The translations under genes were made by a program, and so were the position numbers. From NCBI GenBank assembly GCA_902607115.1, contig CACLIZ010000005.1, forward strand, positions 1-56,505: a DNA stretch of 56,505 nucleotides, written 5' to 3'. This DNA comes from an uncultured Pelagibacteraceae bacterium. Lineage in GTDB: Bacteria > Pseudomonadota > Alphaproteobacteria > Pelagibacterales > Pelagibacteraceae. The notes beneath the pieces were generated by a model, which did no database searches, was not told the DNA's origin, and saw only the letters and a list, made by a program, of their open reading frames with translations. Positions within the stretch are counted from its first letter, which is position 1; each line of letters opens with the position of its first letter. Shown here piece by piece: positions 47,037 to 56,505 of the stretch.

Positions 47037-49438
47037 AGTTTTCTTTTAACTGGCTAAAAGAACATCTTGATACTAAAAAATCTGAGCAACAAATTGTTGA
47101 TGCATTAAATAAAATTGGATTAGAGGTTGAAAGTGTTCATCCAACTAAAAATGAATTATCGGACTTTATTGTTGGAAAAATTATTAAAACCGAAAAACAT
47201 CCTAATGCAGATCGCCTAAAAGTCTGTGATGTAGATATAGGAGATCAAAATATTTTAAAAGTTGTGTGTGGTGCTTCAAATGCTCAAGATGGATTATTGA
47301 CAATCTACGCCCCTCCTGGATCAATTATTCCAAAAAATAATATGAAGCTGGAAGTTTCAAAGATCAGAGGTGTTACTTCTTACGGCATGCTTTGTTCAGA
47401 AGCAGAATTGAATATATCAGATGAAAGTCAAGGAATTATATCACTAAGTGAAAAATATAAAAAAATGATTGGAAAAAATTATTTTACTTTTAATAAAGAA
47501 AATATCATTGAACTATCAATTACTCCAAATAGACCAGATTGTTTAGGAGTTAGAGGCATAGCTCGTGATTTAGCGGCTGCCGGAATAGGAAAAATAAAGC
47601 CTTTTAAAAATAAAAAACTTAAACAAAATAATAAAAAATTAACTGTAGTTATAAATAAAACCAAAAATCAATCTTGCTCAATTTTTGGAAGTTGTTTAAT
47701 TACAAATATAAAAAATCAAGAAAGTCCAAAATGGCTTAAAGAAAGGCTAATTTCTATAGGTTTGAGACCTATTTCAGCGGTCGTGGATATTACTAATTTT
47801 ATAATGTTAGACTTGAATAGACCATTGCATGCCTATGATTTAGACAAAATAAATAAAAGAATAATTGTTAGAGAGTCAAAAAAAAATGAAACATTAAATG
47901 CTTTGGACAATAAAAAATATAATTTATCTGATGGAATGTGTGTAATTTCTGATGAGAATGGCCCTTTGGGCCTAGGTGGAATTATTGGTGGCACAACTTC
48001 ATCTACAGAAATGGATACAAAAAATATTCTTATTGAATCTGCTTACTTTGATCCATCAATAACTAGAAAAACTTCAAATATTTTAAATTTAAATAGTGAT
48101 GCCAAGTATAGATTTGAAAGAGGAATAGATCCTAATTCAATTGAAACTGGATTACAAAAAGCAGCAGAGATGATTACAAAAATATGTGGTGGAGAAGTTA
48201 GTAAATTTCAAATTACAAAAACAAAAAAAATACCTCAGAAAGAAATTAAGTTAGAAAATAATTTTCCAGAAAAAGTTTTGGGAATTAATATAAATGTAAA
48301 AGAAATTATTAATATATTAGAAAAACTAGGTTTTAGGTGTAAAAAAAATACCAATACTATCACTACCAAAATTCCAAGTTGGCGACCTGATATATCTGGA
48401 AAAATAGATTTAGTTGAAGAAATAATAAGAATAAAAGGTTTAGAAAGAATTAAGTCTATAGAACCAAAAAAAATTAGATCAAATCAAACTTTGAATAATG
48501 AACAAAAACATTTTCACTTAACTCAAAGATCTATAGCTGCAAAAGGATATCTAGAGGCTATCACATGGTCGTTTACAAATGAAAAAATTAACAATTATTT
48601 TTTAAATTCAGGAAAAACAAATAGACTTATCAATCCAATAAGTTCTGATCTAGGAGTTTTACGTTCATCTATATTTTCAAATTTAATAGAAAAAGTTAGA
48701 GAAAATATTGATAGAGGTGAGGAAAATATTTCTTTGTTTGAAATAGGGCCAGTTTTTGAAGGAAAAAATCCGGGTGAACAAGTCATCACTGCTTGCGGTA
48801 TTTCAGCTGGGTATGCTTTAAGACCTAATTGGAATGAGAAAGGAAGATTTTTAGATTTATTTGATGTTAAGAGAGATCTTTTGCATACGCTTTATGAGCT
48901 TGGAACAGATAAAGATAAAATTACAATAGAAACAAGCAATTTACCTGATTATTATCATCCAGGAAAAAGTGGAAATATTTCTTTTACAAATAATCCAAGT
49001 AACTCCTTCGCATCATTTGGAGAATTGCATCCAAATATTATAAATCAACTTAATATTAAAACAAATTCACTAGTTGGATTTGAATTAAACTTAGATAAAT
49101 ATATTAAATTAAAAGAAAAAATTAAAAAAACCAAAATAAGTTATGAATTTTCAGAGTATCAAAAATCAGAGCGAGATTTTGCTTTTATAGTAGACAAAAA
49201 TATTCAAGCGCAAGAATTATTGAATTTGATTAAGAATGTAGACTTAACTTTGATTAAAGATATCTCAGTTTTTGATCTTTATGATGGAGAAAACATTCCA
49301 AACGAAAAAAAATCTTTAGCGTTTAAAGTAGTAATTCAGTCAGATGAAAAAGCTCTTACAGACAATGATATTAATACTCTCTCAAAAAAAATAATAACAA
49401 CTGTAGAAGATAAAACTGGCTCTAAATTAAGATCTTAA
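47033..49438 (+). CDS. pheT: Phenylalanyl-tRNA synthetase beta subunit
   Basis: Structural, editing and tRNA-binding subunit, 801 residues. In order: the EMAP-type tRNA-binding domain (residues about 40-155, [18 protein letters not shown]), B3/B4 editing domain, B5 domain, the catalytic-like core, and the C-terminal anticodon-binding domain ([13 protein letters not shown]...). Full length for the family. Its TAA shares a base with the lepA ATG (TAATG at 49436-49440). Confidence 0.97.
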   Translation: MKFSFNWLKEHLDTKKSEQQIVDALNKIGLEVESVHPTKNELSDFIVGKIIKTEKHPNADRLKVCDVDIGDQNILKVVCGASNAQDGLLTIYAPPGSIIPKNNMKLEVSKIRGVTSYGMLCSEAELNISDESQGIISLSEKYKKMIGKNYFTFNKENIIELSITPNRPDCLGVRGIARDLAAAGIGKIKPFKNKKLKQNNKKLTVVINKTKNQSCSIFGSCLITNIKNQESPKWLKERLISIGLRPISAVVDITNFIMLDLNRPLHAYDLDKINKRIIVRESKKNETLNALDNKKYNLSDGMCVISDENGPLGLGGIIGGTTSSTEMDTKNILIESAYFDPSITRKTSNILNLNSDAKYRFERGIDPNSIETGLQKAAEMITKICGGEVSKFQITKTKKIPQKEIKLENNFPEKVLGININVKEIINILEKLGFRCKKNTNTITTKIPSWRPDISGKIDLVEEIIRIKGLERIKSIEPKKIRSNQTLNNEQKHFHLTQRSIAAKGYLEAITWSFTNEKINNYFLNSGKTNRLINPISSDLGVLRSSIFSNLIEKVRENIDRGEENISLFEIGPVFEGKNPGEQVITACGISAGYALRPNWNEKGRFLDLFDVKRDLLHTLYELGTDKDKITIETSNLPDYYHPGKSGNISFTNNPSNSFASFGELHPNIINQLNIKTNSLVGFELNLDKYIKLKEKIKKTKISYEFSEYQKSERDFAFIVDKNIQAQELLNLIKNVDLTLIKDISVFDLYDGENIPNEKKSLAFKVVIQSDEKALTDNDINTLSKKIITTVEDKTGSKLRS

Positions 49439-51246
49439 TGGATAAAATCGATAACATTAGAAATTTTGCAATTATTGCGCACATAGATCATGGCAAATCG
49501 ACTATTGCCGATAGAATAATACATAAATGTGGTGGTTTGACAGATCGAGAAATGAAAGCTCAAGTTTTAGATTCCATGGATATAGAGCGAGAAAGAGGAA
49601 TTACTATTAAAGCACAAACAGTTAAACTTAATTATAAATCTAAAAATGGTAAAGAATATATTTTAAATATAATTGATACTCCAGGACATGTAGATTTTAG
49701 TTATGAAGTAAGCAGATCACTTTATGCTTGTGAAGGTTCTATTCTTATTGTTGATAGTACACAGGGTGTTGAAGCACAAACATTAGCAAATGTTTATCAA
49801 GCTTTAGATATGAACCACGAAATAATTCCAATACTAAACAAAATAGATCTTCCCGCATCAGATTTAGATAAAACAACAAAACAAATTGAAGACGTAATTG
49901 GAATTGAAACTACTAACGCAATTCCTTGTTCAGGAAAAACAGGAGAAGGGATAGATGATATATTAGAAACTATTGTAAATTACCTTCCATCACCAAAAGG
50001 TAATAATAATAATATTCTTAAGTGCTTATTAGTTGATAGTTGGTACGACACTTATTTAGGAGTTGTAATATTAGTGAGAGTTATTGATGGTAAGATCAAT
50101 AAAAATATGAAAATAAAAATGATGTCAACTAATCAAGATTACGTAGTTGAGAAGGTTGGAGTTTTTACACCAAAACCCAAAGATGTGAGTGAATTAAATA
50201 CAGGTGAAATTGGTTTTATAATTACTGGAATAAAAAATCTTTCTGATACAAAAGTTGGAGACACAATTTGTGAAGCAAGCAAACCACTAGAAAAAGCTTT
50301 GCCAGGATTTAAACCTAGTAAACCTGTAGTTTTTTGCGGTTTATTTCCAGTTGATAGTTCTGATTATCAAAAATTAAAAGATGGTTTAGCAAAACTTCAA
50401 TTAAATGATGCAAGTTTCTCATATGAGGCAGAGTCATCTTCTGCTCTGGGCCTAGGTTTCAGATGTGGTTTTTTAGGATTATTACATTTAGAAATTATAA
50501 CTGAGAGATTAGAAAGAGAGTTTGATATTAATTTAATAACCACAACTCCTGGAGTTGTTTATAAAGTATATTTAAATAATAAAAAAATCCTAGAGCTTCA
50601 AAACCCTTCGAGTTTACCCGACCCTACAATAATTAATTATATTGAAGAACCTTGGATAAAAGCGACAATTATTACTCCAGATGAATATTTGGGCTCTATT
50701 ATAAAACTCTGCCAAAATAAAAGAGGAATTCAAACTAATCTAAGTTATTCCGGAAATAGAGCGGTATTAAATTATGAAATACCTTTAAATGAAGTTGTTT
50801 TTGATTTTAATGATAGATTAAAATCTATGACCAGTGGGTATGCTAGTTTTGATTATGAAATACTAGGGCATAGAGAGGGAGATCTTGTGAAATTATCAAT
50901 ACTTGTAAATGCCGAACCTGTAGATGCCTTAGCAATGATGGTTTATAAAGATTTTGCACAAAGCATAGGTAGAGAAGTTTGTGAAAAATTAAAAGATTTA
51001 ATTCCACGACATAACTTCATGATACCAATTCAAGCTGCAATAGGAGGTAAAATTATAGCAAGAGAAACTATAAAAGGATTTAAAAAAGATGTTTTAACAA
51101 AGATTCATGGAGGTGGAGCTTTAGATAGAAAGAGAAAATTATTAGAAAAACAAAAAAAAGGCAAAGCTAAAGCCAAACAATTTGGAAAAGTTGAAATCCC
51201 ACAAGAAGCTTTTATAGGAGTGCTTAAAATATCTAAAGAGAATTAA
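49438..51246 (+). CDS. lepA: Elongation factor 4 (LepA)
   Basis: Ribosome-associated translational GTPase of 602 residues. The G domain has G1 [10 protein letters not shown]2 in [13 protein letters not shown]3 DTPGHVDF, and G4 NKIDLP. The C-terminal LepA domain ends [28 protein letters not shown], a family signature. It ends the translation operon; the next gene follows after one base. Confidence 0.97.
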   Translation: MDKIDNIRNFAIIAHIDHGKSTIADRIIHKCGGLTDREMKAQVLDSMDIERERGITIKAQTVKLNYKSKNGKEYILNIIDTPGHVDFSYEVSRSLYACEGSILIVDSTQGVEAQTLANVYQALDMNHEIIPILNKIDLPASDLDKTTKQIEDVIGIETTNAIPCSGKTGEGIDDILETIVNYLPSPKGNNNNILKCLLVDSWYDTYLGVVILVRVIDGKINKNMKIKMMSTNQDYVVEKVGVFTPKPKDVSELNTGEIGFIITGIKNLSDTKVGDTICEASKPLEKALPGFKPSKPVVFCGLFPVDSSDYQKLKDGLAKLQLNDASFSYEAESSSALGLGFRCGFLGLLHLEIITERLEREFDINLITTTPGVVYKVYLNNKKILELQNPSSLPDPTIINYIEEPWIKATIITPDEYLGSIIKLCQNKRGIQTNLSYSGNRAVLNYEIPLNEVVFDFNDRLKSMTSGYASFDYEILGHREGDLVKLSILVNAEPVDALAMMVYKDFAQSIGREVCEKLKDLIPRHNFMIPIQAAIGGKIIARETIKGFKKDVLTKIHGGGALDRKRKLLEKQKKGKAKAKQFGKVEIPQEAFIGVLKISKEN

Positions 51247-51247
51247 T

Positions 51248-52060
51248 ATGATCTATGATTGCTTTTCTTATTGGGATGAAGATTTACTCTTAGATTTAAG
51301 ATTAAATATACTTGATAAATTTGTAGACTACTTTGTTATTGTTGAAGGAAATAAAACTTGGCAGAACAATTCAAAAGAACTTATTTTTGATATAAATAAA
51401 TTCAAAAAATTTAAAGATAAAATCATTTATATTCCAGTTGATGATTTACCAGATGGCAAGAACCCTTATTTAAGAGAAAATCATCAAAGAAATTGTATTT
51501 TAAGAGGATTAAAAAAGGCTCAAAAAGAAGATTTGATTATTATTTCAGATCTTGACGAAATTCCAAATCCTGAAACATTTAATTTATTCAAAAAAGAAAT
51601 GAAATATGCTGTTTTCCAACAAAAGCATTTTTATTATAAATTTAATCTGCAAAGTAAAAATCATCCATTTTGGTTAGGTAGTAGAATATGCATTTTTAGT
51701 GAATTAAAATCACCTCAGTGGTTAAGAGATCTTAAATTTAAAAAGAGACCTTTTTGGAGACTAGATAAAAAAAGATTGAATAATATTTTGCCAAATGGTG
51801 GATGGCATTTTTGTAATTTGAAAACTTTAGACAAGCTTAAATATAAATATGAAAATTTATGCGAAACTAATGACCCTATTGTATTTAATGAAAAAATAGA
51901 TCAAAAATATTTAACTGAAAAAAATATTCAAAATAATATAGAAAATAGAAGAGATATAATTGGAAGAAATGACGAATTTATAAAAATAAATATTGATAAG
52001 TCGTTTCCTCAATATTTAATTCACAATCTAGATAAATATAAAAATGATTGGGTTGCCTAA
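51248..52060 (+). CDS. Family 17 glycosyltransferase (N-acetylglucosaminyltransferase-like)
   Basis: The 270-residue protein opens MIYDCFSYWDEDLLLDLRLN and continues VDYFVIVEGNKTWQN, a typical GT17 start. The metal-binding acidic cluster is D101-L-D-E104 in IIISDLDEIPNPE, and a conserved GGWHFCNL follows near residue 178. GT17 is named for the animal enzyme that adds a bisecting GlcNAc; bacterial and phage members are thought to decorate envelope glycans. Donor and acceptor are unknown. It sits one base after lepA, so an accessory gene is joined to a core translation operon. Its TAA interlocks with the next gene's stop. Confidence 0.82.
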   Translation: MIYDCFSYWDEDLLLDLRLNILDKFVDYFVIVEGNKTWQNNSKELIFDINKFKKFKDKIIYIPVDDLPDGKNPYLRENHQRNCILRGLKKAQKEDLIIISDLDEIPNPETFNLFKKEMKYAVFQQKHFYYKFNLQSKNHPFWLGSRICIFSELKSPQWLRDLKFKKRPFWRLDKKRLNNILPNGGWHFCNLKTLDKLKYKYENLCETNDPIVFNEKIDQKYLTEKNIQNNIENRRDIIGRNDEFIKINIDKSFPQYLIHNLDKYKNDWVA

Positions 52061-52953
52061 TTTAATTTTTTTGGATACAAAATTATCCAATTCATAGTTT
52101 TAGGTCTACCTTCAGACATCATTAGATATTTTTCATCATCCGAAAAATCATCAAGTATATCGAAATCAAAAGGGTTTTTTGAAGTATCCCTGATTTTATT
52201 TACTTTAAAAAACTTATTAATATTTTTATAAAAAATACTGATTTTTCTTTTATTCAATACATTAAAGCTATGTTCCTCAATTATAAAAAAACTATTAGAA
52301 AAATACTTACAAAATTCTTTATTAAATAAATCAAATTCATTACCCTCGATATCAACAAGAAATAAAATTTTTCTTTTATTTATTTTATTTAAATTAATTT
52401 TTAGAGAATGAAAATTTGCTTCATGATGAATGGTAATTTTTTTACTGACTTTGTTAATTTTTGCATTTTTAAATAAAATATTTCTACTTTTTTTCTCTAT
52501 TTCATATGCGAGTCCTAATTTAAAAATATTTTTTTTTATTAAACTGATCAGATGGTACCCTTCAGCTGCTCCTAAATCTACAAAACAAGTTAATTTGAAT
52601 TTTTTTTTTAAAAAAATAATTTTTTCCTGAATTTGTCTTTCATATGTTCCCAAATATTTTGGAGCAAAATCAATATTTGACCAACCATGTGAATTTAATA
52701 ATTTAGTTCCAGAATATGGTCCGAAAATAATTCTTTGTTTTGAATGTTTTTCCAACTTTTTTCCTAAAACTTTTTTTTTCTTTTCAATAAAATTAGATAG
52801 ACCAGTTTTATAAAAATTTTTATTTATAAAATAATAATATACTCCATCTAATCCATTGTTTTGAAATATGGAGTTATATTTTCTAAATTTTTTACTTATA
52901 TAAAAAACTAAAAAGATAAAAAATATTGTTAGGATTGCATATATTAAATACAT
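52057..52953 (-). CDS. Membrane-anchored FkbM-like SAM methyltransferase
   Basis: The 298-residue protein has one N-terminal transmembrane segment (residues 2-19), then a basic region, then a Rossmann methyltransferase: motif I CFVDLGAAEGYH (123-134), LAYEIEKKSRNILFKNA for SAM contact, and FLVDIEGNEFDLF followed by FFIIEEH. The D-x-E-G-x-E element is characteristic of FkbM-type enzymes, which often methylate sugars. A membrane anchor is unusual for the family and suggests an envelope-linked substrate. It diverges from the DUF4956 operon across 86 bases. The exact family is less certain than the fold. Confidence 0.65.
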   Translation of the reverse strand: MYLIYAILTIFFIFLVFYISKKFRKYNSIFQNNGLDGVYYYFINKNFYKTGLSNFIEKKKKVLGKKLEKHSKQRIIFGPYSGTKLLNSHGWSNIDFAPKYLGTYERQIQEKIIFLKKKFKLTCFVDLGAAEGYHLISLIKKNIFKLGLAYEIEKKSRNILFKNAKINKVSKKITIHHEANFHSLKINLNKINKRKILFLVDIEGNEFDLFNKEFCKYFSNSFFIIEEHSFNVLNKRKISIFYKNINKFFKVNKIRDTSKNPFDFDILDDFSDDEKYLMMSEGRPKTMNWIILYPKKLN

Positions 52954-53039
52954 CTGGAAATATTATATATATAATAAATCGAATTAAAAATATATTTGCA
53001 TTTATTTGATTATAAATTAACTATTGTATTTTATAGATT

Positions 53040-53660
53040 ATGGAAGATTTAATATCAATTCTTATTATGATGATTGCGGGTTACGCAATAAGATTTGCAT
53101 TAATATATTCCGGTCAATTATGGGCAAAAACCTTTTCTCAAACTGTATCTTTTTTTATTTTACCAACTATAACTTTCATTATAACCAAAACAATTTATGG
53201 CAATATCGCTCTATCTTTAGGAATGATAGGAGCTCTGTCTATAGTAAGATTTAGACATCCAGTTAAGAGCGCTTTAGAGCTAATTATATATTTTGATTTA
53301 ATTACAATAGGAATTGCGGCAAGTGTTAAAAATAATTATGCAATATTATTAAGTGTTATTACAGTACTTGTCTTGATTGGTCTTAAACTAATTAATAATT
53401 TTTCAAAAAATAATAAAAAAGGTGGTTTTTATAATATTTCATTCAGTGAAGGAATTGATTTAAATCAAATTGAAATTTCATCTACGAGTAAAATATCTTC
53501 TATTGAAGAAAATAAGTATTTAAAATCAATTATAATTAATTCTGAAAGTGGAGAATATATTTATAGACTGGTATTTGAGAACAAAGAAGTATTACAAAAA
53601 TTTAAAAATGAAATAGAAAATATAGATAGTATTAAAAAAATAGATGTTAATTATATTTAG
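53040..53660 (+). CDS. DUF4956 membrane protein
   Basis: The 206-residue protein has about four hydrophobic segments in its first 125 residues and a soluble C-terminal domain of about 75 residues. The motif GMIGALSIVRFRHPVKSALEL, just after the second or third segment, is the hallmark of DUF4956. The soluble part (EYIYRLVFENKEVLQKFKNE) looks like a small alpha-beta fold, but I cannot name it. It heads a set with a CotH-like protein and a VTC-domain protein, both known elsewhere as DUF4956 neighbours. A role as the membrane part of a polyphosphate or phosphoryl-transfer machine is inference. Confidence 0.75.
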   Translation: MEDLISILIMMIAGYAIRFALIYSGQLWAKTFSQTVSFFILPTITFIITKTIYGNIALSLGMIGALSIVRFRHPVKSALELIIYFDLITIGIAASVKNNYAILLSVITVLVLIGLKLINNFSKNNKKGGFYNISFSEGIDLNQIEISSTSKISSIEENKYLKSIIINSESGEYIYRLVFENKEVLQKFKNEIENIDSIKKIDVNYI

Positions 53661-55977
53661 GAAAATACTTCTTATTCTAATTATTCTAACTTCAATAAGT
53701 ATTACTCAAGCATTTAGCAAGATAGGCAAGGAATGTGCTAAACTTAATTTTGAAAATACGCCTTTATTTAAAGAAAAAAAATTAGAATTAATAGACATTA
53801 AAATAAAAAATTATAGAGATTGGCAAGTTAATAATATTAGGATTTTAACTAACAATAGCCATGTTATTCCTGAAAAATTTAAGAAAAGATTTAAAGCAGA
53901 AATTAAAATTTTTTTTTCAGATAATACAAGTTGCATATTTGAGGGAAAAGTCAGAACTCAAGGGGATTTAAAAGATCATATCTTTTATAAAAATGGAAAA
54001 GTTTTTCAGAGTTTAGATGTAAGTTTAAATGATGGACATATAAACAATATTACAAAATTTAAACTTTTTTTAAATGGAACTAGAGGTAAAGAAGAAGATG
54101 AAGTTTTTATGACTGTATTATTAAGAGAATTTGGTTTTTTAGCTCCTAGAACAGAAATAGTTAATATAAAAATAAATGATCAAAAAATAAAAATGTTATT
54201 TCAAGAAAAAATTTCTAAAGAATTTCTAGAATTTAATAGAAGAAGAGAAGGCCCCATTCTTGAAGGGGATGAAAAATATATGATGAATTTTATATCCAAT
54301 GTAAAAAATAATCCTGCAATTGATTGGACAGAAATTTTTAGACTGTCTGATTTAGGTTCTAAGATTCAATTATCAAAACAAACAAATTCAAAATGGTCAA
54401 TCAAAAATCAAACATTTACAGAAATAAGTTTTGATGCACTAAATAAGTTAAACTTTGTATATTTGGTTTATCTCAATAACTATAAAGATAAGAAAAACAA
54501 CTATTCTTTTCTAAATTATAATTTAGATAATATCTTATTAGCACAAAATAATTTTGAAAATTTAAACAAACTAAACATATATAATAATCTTTTATTAGCA
54601 GCAAATGGAGAGCATGGTTTATACGTTCATAACAGAAAATTTTATTGGAATTCAATAGAAAATTATTTTGAGCCAATATATTATGATGGTGAATTTAACT
54701 TAGAAAAAAAGATTAAAAATCTAAATTTTCCTCTAAGTCTTGATTATGAGCAATCCATAGACAGAACTATAGATTTGATCAATTCTCTTGATAAGAAAAA
54801 AATACTTCAAGATATTAACTCTAAAAACTTAATTTTAAGTAAAAAAAAATTAAATAAAAAAATAAGTAATTTAAATGAAAATCTAATTTTAATAAAAAAA
54901 TTATTTAATCAAAAAAATAAGGATGATTTATTTTACAATCTTGAAAGTTATAAAAGTAAAGATTTATTTTATAATTACTTAGAAAATTTGAAAAAGCAAA
55001 AAATCAAGTTCAAATTTGCCGTATATGATCATCTTAAAAATTTAAACTATTCTGACATTCAAATTTGTGAAAATAATATTGAAAATTGCGATCAAAATCT
55101 ACTTTTGGATCCGAACATCAAAAGAGATTTATTAGAAGGAAAGCTAAAAATTGATGGCTTTAACTATCAATTTATCAAAAGCGAAAATAATACATCTAAT
55201 AAATACGAAAGGTTAAGTTTAAACGATAATAATTTTATAGATGTAAGTTTTATTTATAATAGTGGCATAGTGTACAATTACGATAAAGAAAATAAAAATT
55301 TTAAAATAAATCAAATAAATCCAGAAGGTAGAGCATTTTTTATTGGAGGAAAAATCAACAATATAAATATTGAATTTAATGGAAAAGAAAATCAATATTT
55401 AAACAAGCAAATTGTGGAATATGATCATAAAACTTTAACTGGCTGTTTATCTTTTGTTAAGAATATATTTGTTAATTCAAATCTTATTGTGAAGTATTCC
55501 AATTGCGAAGATGGGATAAATGTTATTAGCTCTAATGGCTATATAGACAGTATAGATTCCAAAAATTCAGTTTTAGATGGAATTGATTTAGATTTTTCTG
55601 ATTTATTTATTAATAATATAAAAGTTAATGACTCAGGAAATGATTGCATAGATTTCTCAAGTGGCAATTATGAAATAAAATCTTTTAAACTTTTAAATTG
55701 TGGCGATAAAGGAATATCTGTTGGAGAAAAAACTATAGCAAAAATTGAAAATGTAGAAATTGGAAATGCAGATATTGGAATAGCATCAAAAGACTCCTCT
55801 GAAGTTTACATAAACCAATCAAAAATTTCAGATACAAACAATTGTCTGGCCACATATAAAAAAAAACAAGAATTTGATGGTGGCTTCTTAAAGATCACTT
55901 CTTCAGAATGTAAAAATTTTAAAAGATATAAATTTGAGGATGAATTTTCTAAAATAAATATTTCAAAAGAACTTTAA
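53644..55977 (+). CDS. Exported CotH-like protein with C-terminal beta-helix
   Basis: The 777-residue protein has a signal peptide (residues 1-23, ending ITQA). Its first half resembles CotH-type secreted kinases: GKVRTQGDLKDH and FKLFLNGTRGKEED, then VFMTVLLREFGFLAPRTEIVN and IKMLFQEK, then HNRKFYWNSIENYFEPIYYDGEFNL, a likely metal or ATP region. From about residue 600, short repeats such as GYIDSIDSKNSVLDGIDLDF, NDCIDFSSGNYEIKSFKLLN and AKIENVEIGNADIGIASKDS look like a right-handed beta-helix, as in surface proteins that bind or cleave polysaccharide. It overlaps DUF4956 by 17 bases and is followed at once by the VTC gene. Kinase activity is not certain, since no catalytic residue can be assigned with confidence. 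Confidence 0.6.
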   Translation: MLIIFRKILLILIILTSISITQAFSKIGKECAKLNFENTPLFKEKKLELIDIKIKNYRDWQVNNIRILTNNSHVIPEKFKKRFKAEIKIFFSDNTSCIFEGKVRTQGDLKDHIFYKNGKVFQSLDVSLNDGHINNITKFKLFLNGTRGKEEDEVFMTVLLREFGFLAPRTEIVNIKINDQKIKMLFQEKISKEFLEFNRRREGPILEGDEKYMMNFISNVKNNPAIDWTEIFRLSDLGSKIQLSKQTNSKWSIKNQTFTEISFDALNKLNFVYLVYLNNYKDKKNNYSFLNYNLDNILLAQNNFENLNKLNIYNNLLLAANGEHGLYVHNRKFYWNSIENYFEPIYYDGEFNLEKKIKNLNFPLSLDYEQSIDRTIDLINSLDKKKILQDINSKNLILSKKKLNKKISNLNENLILIKKLFNQKNKDDLFYNLESYKSKDLFYNYLENLKKQKIKFKFAVYDHLKNLNYSDIQICENNIENCDQNLLLDPNIKRDLLEGKLKIDGFNYQFIKSENNTSNKYERLSLNDNNFIDVSFIYNSGIVYNYDKENKNFKINQINPEGRAFFIGGKINNINIEFNGKENQYLNKQIVEYDHKTLTGCLSFVKNIFVNSNLIVKYSNCEDGINVISSNGYIDSIDSKNSVLDGIDLDFSDLFINNIKVNDSGNDCIDFSSGNYEIKSFKLLNCGDKGISVGEKTIAKIENVEIGNADIGIASKDSSEVYINQSKISDTNNCLATYKKKQEFDGGFLKITSSECKNFKRYKFEDEFSKINISKEL

Positions 55978-56505
55978 ATGAGTTTTAGAATAGAAAAAAA
56001 AATTTTTATAAAAAAAATAAATCTTTTTGAATTTAAAAAGACCCTTTTTTCCAATGGGGTTAAAACATTATTTCAAAACAGGAAAGTACAAAGTATCTAT
56101 TTTGATAATAAAAATAAACAAATGTACCTAGACTCTATTGAAGGACTTACTCCTAGAAAAAAAATAAGAGTGAGAAATTATCCAAACACATCTGATGTTT
56201 CTTATAAATTAGAAACAAAAATATCAAGTGTAGAAGGACGACACAAAATAGCGAAGAAAATTTCAAATGATTATTTTAAAAAAATAAAATTTGAGGGTCT
56301 TTTTGACTCCAAATATGGTGTATGCATGCCGTTATTAAATGTAATATATGAGAGAGAATATTTAAAAAAAGATGATATCAGAATAACCATAGACACGGAT
56401 ATTACATATAATATTCACAACAACGAAGTGACTAAAAAAGATGAAAATATTATAGTTGAATTAAAGACTTCAAAAAATAAGGATATTGATGATATTTTTG
56501 AAAAA
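55978..56505 (+). CDS. VTC-domain (polyphosphate polymerase-type) protein, 3' end outside window
   Basis: The frame opens at an ATG directly after the CotH-like stop and is still open at the last base, so 176 residues are seen. The triphosphate-tunnel residues of the VTC/CYTH fold are in place: R4 and E6-K-K (FRIEKK), YFDNK at 41-45, K62-I-R-V-R66, E79-T-K81, Y124-E-R126, R135-I-T-I-D139 and E161-L-K163. In yeast Vtc4 this fold makes polyphosphate from ATP; bacterial relatives are mostly untested. With DUF4956 and CotH-like neighbours it likely belongs to an envelope-linked phosphate polymer or phosphoryl-transfer system. Soluble in the part visible. Confidence 0.82.
   Translation, partial: MSFRIEKKIFIKKINLFEFKKTLFSNGVKTLFQNRKVQSIYFDNKNKQMYLDSIEGLTPRKKIRVRNYPNTSDVSYKLETKISSVEGRHKIAKKISNDYFKKIKFEGLFDSKYGVCMPLLNVIYEREYLKKDDIRITIDTDITYNIHNNEVTKKDENIIVELKTSKNKDIDDIFEK

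Noticed and set aside
53024-53254. Overlapping plus-strand frame of 76 codons at the start of the DUF4956 gene
   Set aside because: It is an out-of-frame reading of the DUF4956 start; the DUF4956 frame has the family motif.

Overview
The window reads as a piece of a streamlined, very AT-rich, aerobic alphaproteobacterial chromosome, most likely SAR11 (Pelagibacterales) or a close relative. This rests on base composition, on almost no intergenic space, and on gene neighbourhoods known from Alphaproteobacteria: irr divergent from fabA-fabB-fabI, mutM/ubiE-ubiB-coaBC-dut, rpsT-dnaA, argH-small lipoprotein-lysA, and SUV3-type helicase-fdxA-carD. No rRNA is present, so the placement is inferred. 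I see no phage, insertion sequence, CRISPR array or toxin-antitoxin pair.

Layout. 1-531: end of a SAM methyltransferase. 528-3028: unsaturated fatty-acid synthesis genes fabA-fabB-fabI (minus strand). 3063-6410: iron regulator irr, catalase-peroxidase katG and a 2-oxoglutarate oxygenase, with two near-identical Irr-type operators on either side of irr. 6407-11508: minus-strand operon ubiE-ubiB-coaBC-dut-ThiF/MoeB-like-SH3 protein. 11544-15483: mutM (frameshifted), rpsT, dnaA, dnaN. 15480-18939: plsC, lysA, a short lipoprotein and argH. 19001-21887: esterase, HNH nuclease, coq7, dsbB, YqaA. 21946-24064: tRNA-Leu(CAA), an acyl-CoA ligase starting almost on the tRNA, and a short transcript for a 26-residue Lys/Arg peptide. 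24063-28864: carD with a long lysine-rich tail, fdxA, a TerB-like gene, SUV3-type helicase, thioesterase, tRNA-Arg(ACG). 29163-33127: a pyruvate dehydrogenase pair in which the lipoyl domain is on E1 and missing from E2. 33146-34789: an exporter and uppP. 34961-40902: gltD-gltB. 40899-51246: hydrolase, a glycosyltransferase, then thrS-infC-rpmI-rplT-pheS-pheT-lepA. 51248-56505: an accessory region with a GT17 glycosyltransferase, a membrane-anchored methyltransferase, and a DUF4956 / CotH-like / VTC-domain gene set running off the end.

How it works together. The core genes cover replication start, translation, envelope lipid and peptidoglycan precursors, ubiquinone, nitrogen assimilation by GOGAT, and entry of pyruvate into the TCA cycle. 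The irr-katG block links iron or heme status to peroxide defence. The best candidate for an undescribed system is the 53040-56505 set: a membrane protein, an exported CotH-like/beta-helix protein and a polyphosphate-polymerase-type (VTC) catalytic domain. The rearranged pyruvate dehydrogenase and the Lys/Arg peptide transcript come next.

Limits. All calls come from reading motifs and gene order. No database search, structure prediction or expression data were available.
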